Source: UBA7985 sp002690455 (GTDB lineage Bacteria; Pseudomonadota; Alphaproteobacteria; UBA7985). From it: 23,483 bases of DNA. The first letter of the stretch is position 1. Every line of letters begins with the position of its first letter. Both the position numbers and the translations under genes were made by a program. Location: NCBI GenBank assembly GCA_965662775.1, contig CBFIIW010000023.1, positions 1 to 23,483 on the forward strand. The letters run 5' to 3'. Of this stretch, positions 14,033-22,708 are shown piece by piece. Under the pieces are notes generated by a model. It searched no databases, was not told where the DNA came from, and worked only from the letters and a program-made list of their open reading frames with translations.

Positions 14033-15228
14033 GCCGAAGTTGCTTCGTCTCGACGGTCGAGGAGTAACACCAGCAGTGATGGCAGCAGAGCCATCACGGC
14101 AAAGGCCGTCAGCATCCACAGGAAGACAAAGGTCGACGGGTTGGTGGTCAGCAGCATGCTGACAATTGCCGAGCACAGCGCACCGATCCAAGAGACCAAT
14201 GCCTGCGACAGTCCTGCAGCTGACCCGGCCAAATCCGGTCTTTCGGACACGATACCCGAATTGGCCAGCGGCAGCGACAGTCCGTTTGCCACCCCCATCA
14301 ACACCAGTGGCGCGAAGATGATGATCGGGTTTGTGAAGCCCAGCACAATCAGCATCATGGCGATGAGCGGGCCCAGAACCCCCAGCGCCCGTGCAATGCT
14401 CATAAGATCCGCGGGCCGAAAGCGATCAGAAATCTGCCGAAGCACGCCATTGGCCACCAGATAGCCCAGGGTCAAGGTGCCGAGCATGACGCCGATTAGC
14501 GTCTCGCCGAAACCGAACTGCGCTGTTGCGATCAGCGGCATGCCGGCGAGGAAGGAGAAGAAGACAGCCACCCCCATACACATGGTCATCACGTAGCCCC
14601 AAAAACGGAGGGAAGAGATCAGCCCGGGGTAGGCGCGGAACTGGGCCAAGAGGGTCGCTGACCGCTGGTGATTGGTCTCGGTCAGGTCAAAGACACACAG
14701 CAGCAAAGTCAGTAAACCAACCCCGGCCTGGACGACGAATACCGCTCGCCAGCCCATCAAATCGGCGATTACACCGCCGACCATCGGGCCGATCAACGGC
14801 ACCAGTGCCATGGCCATCGCGATCAGCGCCAACTTGCGCGTGGTTTCGGACCGGCTGGTTGAAGTATCGCGCACCGTTGCCTGCGCCAGCACTCCGGCCC
14901 CGACCACTACGGCCTGACAAGAGCGAAAGAAAAACAGCGAGACAGCATTCGTTGCAAACGCGGTACACAACGAAGCGACAACAAACACCGTCAGCGCCGC
15001 CAGCACAATCGGTCGTCGACCAAACCTATCGGAGAGCGGGCCTATGATGAGGGTCACTGCGCCGGTGAAGATCAGATAGCCAGAGAAGACGAAGGATGCG
15101 GTGGCGTAGTTGATCCCAAAGCTATCGGCCAGGCCGCTCAGTCCGGGCAGAATGAGGTTCAGCGACATCACGCTGGTGCCTACCATGAGGACCAGTGTAA
15201 GCAATCGCGGTGTGCGGGGTGGTGTCAT
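14029..15228 (-). CDS. MFS exporter, Bcr/CflA drug-resistance family
   Basis: A 399-residue membrane transporter with twelve expected helices. The MFS motif A is present between helices 2 and 3, GPLSDRFGRRP (63-73), after 'SFVFSGYLIFTGAVTLIIG', and the motif region 'RSCQAVVVGAGVLAQATVRD' (about 102-121) is typical of Bcr/CflA proteins (usually R-x-x-Q-G). These are proton-driven exporters for drugs and metabolites at the inner membrane; the substrate here is unknown. Length is normal. The gene is divergent from the EamA transporter gene, sharing a 156-base upstream region with a 7-bp inverted repeat, and its end overlaps the methyltransferase gene by 4 bases. Confidence 0.9.
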   Translation of the reverse strand: MTPPRTPRLLTLVLMVGTSVMSLNLILPGLSGLADSFGINYATASFVFSGYLIFTGAVTLIIGPLSDRFGRRPIVLAALTVFVVASLCTAFATNAVSLFFFRSCQAVVVGAGVLAQATVRDTSTSRSETTRKLALIAMAMALVPLIGPMVGGVIADLMGWRAVFVVQAGVGLLTLLLCVFDLTETNHQRSATLLAQFRAYPGLISSLRFWGYVMTMCMGVAVFFSFLAGMPLIATAQFGFGETLIGVMLGTLTLGYLVANGVLRQISDRFRPADLMSIARALGVLGPLIAMMLIVLGFTNPIIIFAPLVLMGVANGLSLPLANSGIVSERPDLAGSAAGLSQALVSWIGALCSAIVSMLLTTNPSTFVFLWMLTAFAVMALLPSLLVLLLDRRDEATSA

Positions 15229-15300
15229 GGCGCTGATGTTATGGTGCGGACCTGCGTATTGCGTAGCGCGAAAGCCGCAGGCCAGCCGCGCTAGTCGTGG

Positions 15301-15330
15301 CTGTCACAATGAGAAAGCATCGCGTGACAG
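15301..15330. promoter_or_regulatory. 7-bp inverted repeat in the divergent MFS/EamA upstream region
   Basis: CTGTCAC (15301-15307) and GTGACAG (15324-15330) are perfect inverted copies with 16 bases between them, in the 156-base region shared by the two divergent transporter genes. The geometry fits a dimeric regulator contacting two faces about two turns apart. No regulator gene is adjacent, and the exact promoters are not evident. Confidence 0.4.
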
Positions 15331-15384
15331 GACGCCAGAAGAGGAACAGACTTAAATTTCAAAACCAAAATCGAGTGCAAATTA

Positions 15385-16287
15385 TTGGTCCGCTCTAGCT
15401 CCCGTCCGTTTGTCGCCATTTTACTGCTGCTGCTGGCCATTGCCGGCTTTGACTTAATGGCAGCGTTTGTGAAGCTTCTGACCCAGCGTGGTTATACACC
15501 GATCGAGTTGTCCGCTTATCGCAACACTTTGGGTCTGCTGCCGCCGCTGGTGCTGATGCTGTTGATGGGTGAGCTGAAGTTTGAGCGCAAGGCACTGGTG
15601 ATTGCTAAGTGGCGGATGGCCTTGTTTCGGGGGCTGATGGTCGCTCTCGCGCAGCTGGCCTTTTACACCTCCCTCTCAATGATGGAGTTGGCGACGATTG
15701 CTACGCTGGCCCAGTCCAGCGCGCTATTTGTGGTCATCATGTCGGTAGTATTCTTCCGTGAAAGGGTCGGGATCTGGCGTTCGGGTGCAGTGCTTTTGGG
15801 CTTTGTCGGGGTGGTGATGGTACTGCGTCCGGGCAGCGACTCTTTCACGCTGACTGCGTTGCTCCCGATTGCGGCGGCGGCTTGCTACGGCTTTTCCATG
15901 GTGTCGGTACGGTTCTTCGGGGATGGAGAAAGCAATGGCCTGTTGCTGCTGTATTCATCGATTGCCAGTATACTTACGACGCTGGCAATGGTGTTGGCCA
16001 CAACCGGTTTTTCGCCTATTGCCAGCCTTCAGGATGCTGGATTGGTCCTGCTTCTGTCGATGATTGGCGGGGTTTCAGTGCTGGTGATGATGGTGGCTTA
16101 TCGCATGGCCGAGGGGTCGATGCTCGCGCCGTTCATCTTTGTCAGTATTCTGACTTCACTGACCTTTGGTTGGCTGTTCTTTGGCGAATTACCGGTCGGA
16201 ACGCTGTTCCCAGGGGTCCTTCTGATTGTAGGGGCCGGGGGTCTGATCCTGTGGCGAGAGCGCGTTCGGGCGCAGCGCGAAAAATAA
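15385..16287 (+). CDS. EamA-type (drug/metabolite superfamily) transporter
   Basis: A 300-residue inner-membrane protein with ten expected helices in two repeated EamA halves (about 10-127 and 150-290). Seen are the paired features 'SAYRNTLGLLPPLVLM' and 'SLSMMELATIATLAQSSALFVVIMSVVFFRERVG' in the first half, and 'AYRMAEGSMLAPFIFVSILTSLTFGWLFFGELP' in the second, the standard ends of each half with the F-x-x-E motif. Such carriers export amino acids or other small metabolites. The only start ahead of helix 1 is a TTG at 15385, as a stop stands in frame at 15325-15327 and no ATG or GTG lies between; the ribosome site is poor. The next ATG (15457) would remove most of helix 1. Confidence 0.84.
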   Translation: MVRSSSRPFVAILLLLLAIAGFDLMAAFVKLLTQRGYTPIELSAYRNTLGLLPPLVLMLLMGELKFERKALVIAKWRMALFRGLMVALAQLAFYTSLSMMELATIATLAQSSALFVVIMSVVFFRERVGIWRSGAVLLGFVGVVMVLRPGSDSFTLTALLPIAAAACYGFSMVSVRFFGDGESNGLLLLYSSIASILTTLAMVLATTGFSPIASLQDAGLVLLLSMIGGVSVLVMMVAYRMAEGSMLAPFIFVSILTSLTFGWLFFGELPVGTLFPGVLLIVGAGGLILWRERVRAQREK

Positions 16288-16316
16288 AGTACTATTATGG
16301 TACTAGTTTTTCTTGA
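16288..16316 (+). terminator. possible weak terminator after the EamA gene
   Basis: Directly after the stop codon, AGTACTA (16288-16294) can pair with TGGTACT (16298-16304), with one U-G pair and a TTA loop, followed by AG and TTTTTCTT. The stem is short and AT-rich, so termination may be partial. Confidence 0.45.
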
Positions 16317-16428
16317 CTTGGTGGCTTAGCGAGAGGTAGAGGCCTGGTTTAGGCCGGGACACTGCCTGATGCTTGTCCCAACCAAGCTTGTTACTGAACG
16401 TGTCAAACAAAAAGAGAAACCTAAGCCC

Positions 16429-17475
16429 ATGATGCGCCACACCCTATCCATAGCGTTTGGAGCTGCCATCACAGTACTGGGGACTGGACTAGCTGGATCA
16501 AGTCAGGCGGAAACTGTCAACGTGTACTCGACCCGGCAGGCTGATCTGATCGCACCAGTGCTCGACGCCTTCACCGCTGAAACCGGAATCGACACTCGGG
16601 TTCTGTTCGTCAAAAAGGGGCTGGTCGATCGCGTTGTAGCCGAGGGTGTGGGCTCGCCCGCTGACGTGCTGCTGACCACCGATATCGGTGGACTGCTTGA
16701 TTTCGTTAATGAGGACGTGACCCAGCCTGTCACCTCTGCGACGATGAAAGCCAATGTGCCCGAGACCCTGCGCGATGAAAACGATCACTGGTTCGCCTTG
16801 ACCAAGCGCGGGCGCGTGATTTACGCCTCCGTCGATCGGGTTGAGCAAGACAGCATCACCTACGAAGAGCTGGCCGACCCGAAATGGAAAGGCCGAATTT
16901 GCACCCGCTCAGGTCAACATGGGTACAACCTCGCACTGTTCGCTTCGATGATTGATGAGCTTGGGGAGGCCGCGGCCGAGGACTGGCTTGCCGGGCTGCG
17001 TGATAATTTGGCACGCAAGCCGGAAGGCAACGACCGCGCGCAGGCCAAGGGCATCTTTAGTGGCGAGTGTGATCTCGGGCTGGGCAATACCTATTACGTG
17101 GGTCTGATGGAGACGAACACCAAAGAACCTGAGCAGCAGGCATGGCGTGATGCACTCAAGGTCCTGTTCCCGAATAACCAAGGCCGGGGGACTCACGTCA
17201 ATGTTTCCGGTATGGCAATGGCCCGCTACGCCCCAAATCCAGAGGCTGCACTGGCCTTGATGGAGTTCCTCACCACACCCTTGGCTCAGGCCATTTATGC
17301 GGAGCAGGTGTTTGAATATCCGGTGATCGAAGGCGGTCAGATGTCCGATATCGTGGCCAGCTTTGGGGAACTCCGGCCCGATAGCCGCGATCTCAACGTG
17401 GTCGGCAACCTGCGCCCGGTAGCATCACTGATGGTCGACCGTGTGCGCTACAATGACGGACCGCGCCGACCTTGA
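16429..17475 (+). CDS. FbpA/FutA-type periplasmic binding protein, probably ferric iron
   Basis: A 348-residue periplasmic binding protein of the ferric-ion (FbpA/FutA/AfuA) class. The signal peptide is MMRHTLSIAF to SQA (cleavage near residue 27), and the mature part opens 'ETVNVYSTRQADLIAPVLDAF', the family's YS-x-R start. The tyrosine pair that binds iron in this family is present (Tyr222-Tyr223 in GNTYYVG), followed by 'GTHVNVSGMAMARYAPNPEAALALMEFL', also typical. Start choice: an in-frame ATG at 16369 would add a charged 20-residue stretch, so the ATG at 16429, which starts the signal peptide, is preferred (AAAGAGAAA upstream). No permease or ATPase gene is beside it, so it must use transporter parts encoded elsewhere. 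Confidence 0.87.
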   Translation: MMRHTLSIAFGAAITVLGTGLAGSSQAETVNVYSTRQADLIAPVLDAFTAETGIDTRVLFVKKGLVDRVVAEGVGSPADVLLTTDIGGLLDFVNEDVTQPVTSATMKANVPETLRDENDHWFALTKRGRVIYASVDRVEQDSITYEELADPKWKGRICTRSGQHGYNLALFASMIDELGEAAAEDWLAGLRDNLARKPEGNDRAQAKGIFSGECDLGLGNTYYVGLMETNTKEPEQQAWRDALKVLFPNNQGRGTHVNVSGMAMARYAPNPEAALALMEFLTTPLAQAIYAEQVFEYPVIEGGQMSDIVASFGELRPDSRDLNVVGNLRPVASLMVDRVRYNDGPRRP

Positions 17476-17505
17476 TCGGCTGAGGGTTGGAGGGGAGAGC
17501 TTGTT

Positions 17506-18717
17506 TCACGCCCGCTCGTCCGGCCCGGGTGACGGGCTGGTAACGCGGTGGAACATCAGTTTAGACAGCCAGACTAGCCCCCCCAACACCAACCCCCAGA
17601 ACGCGCCGCTGATCCCGAACAGCGTCATGCCGCTGGCCGCCGTGAGGAAGGTCAGCGCGGGTGCCTCAAGCTGGCCTGGCTCGCTGAAGGCCGATTGCAG
17701 AGAACCGACCAGCGCAGGGATCAGCGCTAGCCCGGCAATCCCAATGATCAAGGCGGTTGGCGCGATGGTAACGAGCGTAGCTGTCACCCCTGCGAGCAAC
17801 GCCAAAAGGCAGTAGCCCATCCCGCTGATACAAGCAGCCCAGTAGCGCTTTGACGGGTCCAGACCAGCATCCTCTCCGCACATCATCGCCGCTGTTATCG
17901 CCGACATGTTGATCGGCATGGTGCCAAAGGGCGCAGTGACCAGGCTCGCCAAGCCCGTGACACGCAGCATCAAAGCCCGCCGTGCCGGGAACTTATTGAG
18001 CTCCAGAACCGCAAAGCCAGGTATGTTTTGCCCCGCCATCGTCACCAGATAAAGCGGCAGCCCGACCGACAGCATAGAGACTGGATTAAAAACGGGCGCC
18101 GTGGGGGTCAGTGGCGGGAACCAGCCCTTGCTCAAGGCTGTACCCGCGGCATCAAAGTCGACCACAACGCCCAGCACCACCGCCGTGGCCAGTACCGCCA
18201 GCGGCATGGCCAACAGGCGGTTAAAGCGAAGGCCAATGATCCACGCCAGCGCAACCGGGATCATCAAGCCGGGGATTGATCCCAGTGCCAGCGCTGGCGC
18301 GAGACAGAGCTTGAGCAGGACCCCAGCGAGCAGCGCATTGGCGATCGGCTTGGGGATCCGACCGACCCAGCGCCCTAGAACCGGCACTAGGCCGGTGATC
18401 AGGATCAGCGCACCGCAGGTGATCAGCGCCCCCAGTGCTTCGGCAAACCCACCGGGTAGGGTAGCTGATGAGGCGAGAAACGCTGCCCCCGGCGTCGACC
18501 AGGCAATGGCCGAAGGTGCTCGCGTGATCAGCGGTAGCACAAGACTGCACAGCCCCATCGTCAACGTCGCGAAAAACAGGCCAGTAGCGGCTTGTGCTTC
18601 GGTCGCCCCCATGGCTTCCATCGCAGCCATTACAATGGCGAAAGAGGCTGAGTACCCGACAAAGGCCGCCAGCAACCCCATCAGCAGGGCCGGAAGGGTT
18701 AGGTCGCGCAAAGACAT
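17506..18717 (-). CDS. benE: BenE-family benzoate/aromatic-acid membrane carrier
   Basis: A 403-residue inner-membrane carrier of the BenE family, which takes up benzoate with protons in Acinetobacter; other members may carry other compounds. Features in order are 'AAFVGYSASFAIVMAA' near the N-terminus, 'TRAPSAIAWSTPGAAFLA', 'GRWVGRIPKPIANALLAGVLL', 'GLPLYLVTMAGQNIPGFAVL' and 'MPINMSAITAAMMCGEDAG', all diagnostic of BenE. Eleven or twelve helices are expected. Start choice: a TTG at 18762 is in frame, but the ATG at 18717 begins the first helix as usual for the family. No benzoate-degradation genes are in the window, so the true substrate is uncertain. It is convergent with the iron-binding-protein gene with only 30 bases between stops. 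Confidence 0.88.
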   Translation of the reverse strand: MSLRDLTLPALLMGLLAAFVGYSASFAIVMAAMEAMGATEAQAATGLFFATLTMGLCSLVLPLITRAPSAIAWSTPGAAFLASSATLPGGFAEALGALITCGALILITGLVPVLGRWVGRIPKPIANALLAGVLLKLCLAPALALGSIPGLMIPVALAWIIGLRFNRLLAMPLAVLATAVVLGVVVDFDAAGTALSKGWFPPLTPTAPVFNPVSMLSVGLPLYLVTMAGQNIPGFAVLELNKFPARRALMLRVTGLASLVTAPFGTMPINMSAITAAMMCGEDAGLDPSKRYWAACISGMGYCLLALLAGVTATLVTIAPTALIIGIAGLALIPALVGSLQSAFSEPGQLEAPALTFLTAASGMTLFGISGAFWGLVLGGLVWLSKLMFHRVTSPSPGPDERA

Positions 18718-18815
18718 CAAAATCTCAGATCCCTTATCACGTTGTCGGGCCGACTGAAGCAAGATTGGCTTTTGCGGTGAAGTGTTATGAAAAACAGCGA
18801 TACATCAACCCACAA

Positions 18816-18860
18816 GGGTCACAACACCTAGAACGACATTGGGTTCGACATCATTGACCC
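18816..18860. promoter_or_regulatory. inverted repeat GGGTCA/TGACCC at the demethylase operon promoter
   Basis: GGGTCA (18816-18821) and TGACCC (18855-18860) are inverted copies 33 bases apart. The right copy covers the -35 hexamer of the promoter at 18854-18882, so a protein bound there could control the operon. Arms are only 6 bp, so chance is possible. Confidence 0.28.
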
Positions 18861-18882
18861 TGTCTAGCTTGTCTTGCATAAT
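18854..18882 (+). promoter_or_regulatory. sigma70-type promoter of the demethylase operon
   Basis: TTGACC at 18854-18859 and CATAAT at 18877-18882 each match consensus at five of six bases and are 17 bases apart, the best spacing. Transcription should start near 18889, giving a leader of about 65 bases before the ATG at 18956. This is the clearest promoter in the window. Confidence 0.7.
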
Positions 18883-18955
18883 TTTCCGATGGTGACAATA
18901 AAGCACCAAATTGACTTGTTGGCTTCTTCATGGCCAGCGTTGGGGAGGACTTTGG

Positions 18956-21427
18956 ATGGCAGCAGACCTGCCGTCACGGGCGCCGGTTGTCATAATCGGC
19001 GGCGGCATCATTGGGCTATCGACGCTTTATCACCTCGCCCTGCGCGGGATTTCAGCCACACTGCTCGAACGCCGCAAAATTGCGAGCGGCACGACTTGGC
19101 ATGCGGCCGGGATCGTCGGCCAGTTGCGCGACAGTTCAGCCCAGACGGCACTGGGCAAATATACCGCCAAGCTGTTCCGAGAGCTGGAAACCGAAACCGG
19201 TCAGGCAACAGGTTACAAGCAAAGTGGCACGCTCAATCTCGCGCTAGGGGAAGTTCGCCACGAACAGCTTTTGCGTCAGCACGATCACGCTGCACGGATG
19301 GAGGTCGAAACCCAGATCCTCGGTCGTGAGCAAATAGCGGCCCTGTGGCCCACAATTCGGGTCGACGACGTGCGCTCGGGACTGCTGGTGCCGTCGAACG
19401 GTCAGGTGAATGCGCTCGATGTAGCCATAGCACTCTCGAAAGGAGCACGTGCGCGCGGCGCCCAGTTGGTCGAAGATTGCCGCGTTGATCGGCTCGATAT
19501 CCGGCAGGGCCGGGTCCGCGCTGTAGTGACCGATCGAGGTACGATCGCCACAGATCAAGTGCTGCTCGCAGCAGGCATGTGGAGCCATAGCTTTGCCAAA
19601 GCGCACGGGATCACGGTGCCGCTGCACGCCGCAGAACATTTTTACATCGTCACCGAGGCGGTAGATTGGCTGGCACGGGAGCAGGCCATCCTGAATATTG
19701 CCGAGGAGCGCACTTATTGGAAAGAAGATGCCGGTAAGCTGCTGATCGGCGGTTTCGAGGCGCAAGGCAAGGCCTGGGGGAGGGACGGCATACCGGAGGA
19801 TTTCGAGTTCGACGAGTTGCCCTTTGACATGGCGCATGTCGCACCCGAACTGGAACGTATGTTTGCCCGCATGCCCGCGCTGGAGGGGCTCGGTATCCAG
19901 ACTTTCTTCAACGGCCCAGAGAGCTTTACCCCCGACGGGCGACCATATATGGGCCCGAGCGCCGAAGTTGAGGGGGTATTTCTGGCCACTGGCATGAACT
20001 CCAACGGCATCCTGAACTCTGGTGGGGTGGGGCTGACCATGGCCGAATGGATGGTCGAGGGCCGTCCGTCGCGCTCCATGCTGCCACTGCTGGCTGCGCG
20101 GGCGCATCCCTTTCAGCGCAACAGCGCCTATAACGCCGAACGCGCAGCGGAGAGCGTAGGCTTTCACTATGGTTTGCACTGGCCAGGCCGACAGGTTTTC
20201 AGCGCGCGTGGGCTGCGTCGCTTACCGCTGCATGCGGAATTGCGGGTGGCGGGGGCCGCCTTTGCCGAACGCATCGGCTGGGAAGTGCCGATGCACTTCG
20301 GTGGAGGCTGGTCAGGGGAGCCATCGATCCGTTGGAAACCATGGTCGGCGCGTGTGCGCATGGAGACCCTCGCCGCCCTTGATGCGGCTGTAATGATCGA
20401 TCAGTCGATGTACGCAAAATACCTCGTTCAGGGTCCGGACGCGCTCGCCGCCCTGAGTCGGGTGGCCTCGGCTAATCTCAACCGTCCGGTCGGTACTTCA
20501 GTTTACACGCCGTTTCTCAATGAAGGTGGTGGGATCGAGGCTGATGTCACCGTGACCCGAATGGCTGAAGACCGCTTTCTTGTGGTCACAGGGCACCCCA
20601 GTCAGATGCGGGATCAGCACTGGATCCAGCGCCATGCCGACCCGGATTGGCGCTTCGAACTGTTCGATGCCACCGCGGCATTTGCCCTCTTGAGCCTGCA
20701 TGGCCCAAAATCACGCGCGATTTTGCAGATGCTGACGGGTGATGCGGATGCCGACGCGGTTTCGGCAGCGGCTTTGCCCTTTGGCGGCGCATGCGAGGTT
20801 GATCTTGGGCTGGCGCGAGGTTGGGTGATTCGGCGCTCCTTTCTGGGCGAGCTAGGGTTCGAGTTGCTGATGAGCACCGAGTTCGCAGGTGGTGTTTTCG
20901 AAGCGCTGGTTGAGGCAGGGAAGCCGCAGGGTCTGGAGCTGATGGGAATGTTCGCCATGAACGCCTGCAGGATCGAGAAGGGCTTTTTGCACTTTGGCCA
21001 CGACATAGGCGAGGAAGATACGCCCTTTGAGGTCGGTCTGGGTTTTGCAGTCGATCTGGACAAGCCTGGCGGCTTTTTGGGGCGTGAACGGCTGCTGGCC
21101 CAACGCGAAGAACGCCGCACTAACCGACTGCGGGACCGGTTGGTGATGGTGGCTGTGCCCGAGCTCTCGGTTGAAACCGGCCCCTACCTGATCCACAACG
21201 AGCCGATCTGGAAGGCTGGCGCGAGCGTTGGTCACGTTACCTCCGGGGACTGGGGGTTCCGACTGGGACAGATGGTCGGCCTTGCCGCGCTACACCGCGA
21301 CCAGGGGGTGAGCCCGGACTGGATTGAGGACGGCGGTTTTACCGTGCAGATTGCAGGTAGACACTATTCCGCGCGACTGAGCTTGCGCGGTTTCTATGAC
21401 CCTGAAGGCGATCGAATGCGGGGATGA
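18956..21427 (+). CDS. FAD-dependent sarcosine/dimethylglycine dehydrogenase-type protein with GcvT domain
   Basis: An 823-residue, two-part flavoenzyme. N-terminal half (about 8-370): DAO-type FAD domain with VVIIGGGIIGLSTLYHLA (11-28), and the flavin-linking histidine in SGTTWHAAG (His49), the site of covalent FAD attachment in dimethylglycine dehydrogenase. A middle FAO_M-type segment (about 372-430) links to a GcvT folate-binding domain (about 440-700, with GGGIEADVTVTRM) and a GcvT C-terminal barrel (about 715-805). The family oxidises N-methyl groups and passes formaldehyde-level carbon to tetrahydrofolate. No signal peptide. An in-frame TTG at 18911 exists, but the ATG at 18956 has GGGGAGGA about 8 bases upstream. 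The substrate may be dimethylglycine, sarcosine or another N-methyl amino acid. It heads the operon with the UPF0261 and TMADH-like genes. Confidence 0.9.
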   Translation: MAADLPSRAPVVIIGGGIIGLSTLYHLALRGISATLLERRKIASGTTWHAAGIVGQLRDSSAQTALGKYTAKLFRELETETGQATGYKQSGTLNLALGEVRHEQLLRQHDHAARMEVETQILGREQIAALWPTIRVDDVRSGLLVPSNGQVNALDVAIALSKGARARGAQLVEDCRVDRLDIRQGRVRAVVTDRGTIATDQVLLAAGMWSHSFAKAHGITVPLHAAEHFYIVTEAVDWLAREQAILNIAEERTYWKEDAGKLLIGGFEAQGKAWGRDGIPEDFEFDELPFDMAHVAPELERMFARMPALEGLGIQTFFNGPESFTPDGRPYMGPSAEVEGVFLATGMNSNGILNSGGVGLTMAEWMVEGRPSRSMLPLLAARAHPFQRNSAYNAERAAESVGFHYGLHWPGRQVFSARGLRRLPLHAELRVAGAAFAERIGWEVPMHFGGGWSGEPSIRWKPWSARVRMETLAALDAAVMIDQSMYAKYLVQGPDALAALSRVASANLNRPVGTSVYTPFLNEGGGIEADVTVTRMAEDRFLVVTGHPSQMRDQHWIQRHADPDWRFELFDATAAFALLSLHGPKSRAILQMLTGDADADAVSAAALPFGGACEVDLGLARGWVIRRSFLGELGFELLMSTEFAGGVFEALVEAGKPQGLELMGMFAMNACRIEKGFLHFGHDIGEEDTPFEVGLGFAVDLDKPGGFLGRERLLAQREERRTNRLRDRLVMVAVPELSVETGPYLIHNEPIWKAGASVGHVTSGDWGFRLGQMVGLAALHRDQGVSPDWIEDGGFTVQIAGRHYSARLSLRGFYDPEGDRMRG

Positions 21428-21470
21428 CGATGACATGTATCCAGAACGTCATGAGCGAGGAGATAGCACG

Positions 21471-22697
21471 ATGAACAAGACCATTCTGGTGGTCGGTACC
21501 TTTGACACAAAGGACGATGAGCTGAATTTTGTCTGCGACATCATTCGCGCGCAGGGCGGTACGCCGATGAGCATGGATGTCAGCGTACTAGGCGATCCCA
21601 AACAGCCGACCGACATCTCGAAACATGATGTCACCGCTGCGATTGGTAAGACGATCCAGGATGCCATCGACGCTGGCGACGAGAACTTCGCCATGCAGAT
21701 CATGGCCGCCGGCGCGGCGACCCTGACTGCGAAGCTCTACGCCGATCGAAGGATCGACGGCATCATCGGGCTGGGTGGAACCATGGGAACCGATCTGGTG
21801 CTTGACTGCTGCCAGGCCCTGCCGATGGGCGTACCGAAATACGTGGTTTCCACCGTGGCATTCTCGCCTATCATCCCGGCTGATCGATTGGCGCCAGACA
21901 TTCAGATGATTCTCTGGGCGGGTGGCCTCTACGGCCTCAATTCGGTGTGCAAGTCTTCACTCAGTCAGGCTGCTGGCGCTGTGTTGGGCGCAGCGCGCGC
22001 AGTGCAGCCCCCCCGGCGTGAACGCCCGGTCATCGGGATGATGAGCCTGGGTTCATCTTGTCTGAAATATATGACGCTGCTTTCTGGTCCGCTCGAAGAA
22101 CGCGGGTTCGAAGTCGCCGTGTTCCATGCCACTGGCATGGGTGGAATGGCTTTCGAGGCCTTGGCGCGGCAAGGTTACTTCGCGGCTGTGCTCGACCTGT
22201 CTTTGTGTGAGCTGGGCAATCTGATGGTCGGTTCGGTAATCAACAGTGGGGAGGATCGACTGCGCGGGGCAGGCACCGCTGGCATTCCGCAGATTGTCTC
22301 CCCGGGCTGTGCCGACCTGATCGACTTTGCCGGGTGGCAGGACATTCCCGACGCCTATAAGGATCGACCCTTCCACGCTCACAACCGGCTGATCAAGTCC
22401 TCTGGGTTGTCAGGCGAGGAGCGGCGGACACTAGTGCGAGATATCGCTGCCCGGCTCGATGACGCCAAGGGCCCTGTCAGTTTTTTCATGCCCCTGCAGG
22501 GGGTCGAGGAGTGGGACCGCCCGGGTGACGTCGCCCACGATCCAGAAGCACTGGCCGAGATGATCGACGAGGTTCGGCGTGCCATGCGCGTTCCGGTGGT
22601 CGAGATCGACGCGCACATCAACGATCAGGCATTCTCCGATGCTGTACTGCAGCAGCTCGACGCCTGGGTCGCTGATGGTACCGTGAAGATGGAATGA
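21471..22697 (+). CDS. Tm-1-like ATP-binding domain protein (UPF0261)
   Basis: A 408-residue UPF0261 protein, related to the N-terminal part of tomato Tm-1; the bacterial role is not established. Visible signatures: ILVVGTFDTKDDELNFV near the start, 'PMSMDVSVLGDP', 'GIIGLGGTMGTDLVLDCCQALPMGVPKYVVSTVA', 'IGMMSLGSSCLKYM', 'VAVFHATGMGGMAFE', 'GYFAAVLDLSLCELGNLM', and 'IVSPGCADLIDFA'. No signal or membrane segment, so it is cytoplasmic. Start choice: the frame is open from 21396, but the ATG at 21471 has GAGGAG 8 bases upstream and starts the domain. Usually such genes sit beside a phosphoenolpyruvate-hydrolase-like TIM-barrel gene; none is in the window. It lies between two demethylation-type flavoenzymes, 43 and 11 bases away, so it shares their transcript. 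Confidence 0.9.
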   Translation: MNKTILVVGTFDTKDDELNFVCDIIRAQGGTPMSMDVSVLGDPKQPTDISKHDVTAAIGKTIQDAIDAGDENFAMQIMAAGAATLTAKLYADRRIDGIIGLGGTMGTDLVLDCCQALPMGVPKYVVSTVAFSPIIPADRLAPDIQMILWAGGLYGLNSVCKSSLSQAAGAVLGAARAVQPPRRERPVIGMMSLGSSCLKYMTLLSGPLEERGFEVAVFHATGMGGMAFEALARQGYFAAVLDLSLCELGNLMVGSVINSGEDRLRGAGTAGIPQIVSPGCADLIDFAGWQDIPDAYKDRPFHAHNRLIKSSGLSGEERRTLVRDIAARLDDAKGPVSFFMPLQGVEEWDRPGDVAHDPEALAEMIDEVRRAMRVPVVEIDAHINDQAFSDAVLQQLDAWVADGTVKME

Positions 22698-22708
22698 GGC
22701 CGACCGCC

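Noticed and set aside
18869..18898. TTGTC-N20-GACAA inverted repeat over the -10 region of the demethylase promoter
   Set aside because: Arms of only 5 bp at wide spacing are expected by chance.
19244..20179. 311-codon minus-strand frame
   Set aside because: Shadow of the FAD-GcvT gene; no motif or ribosome site.
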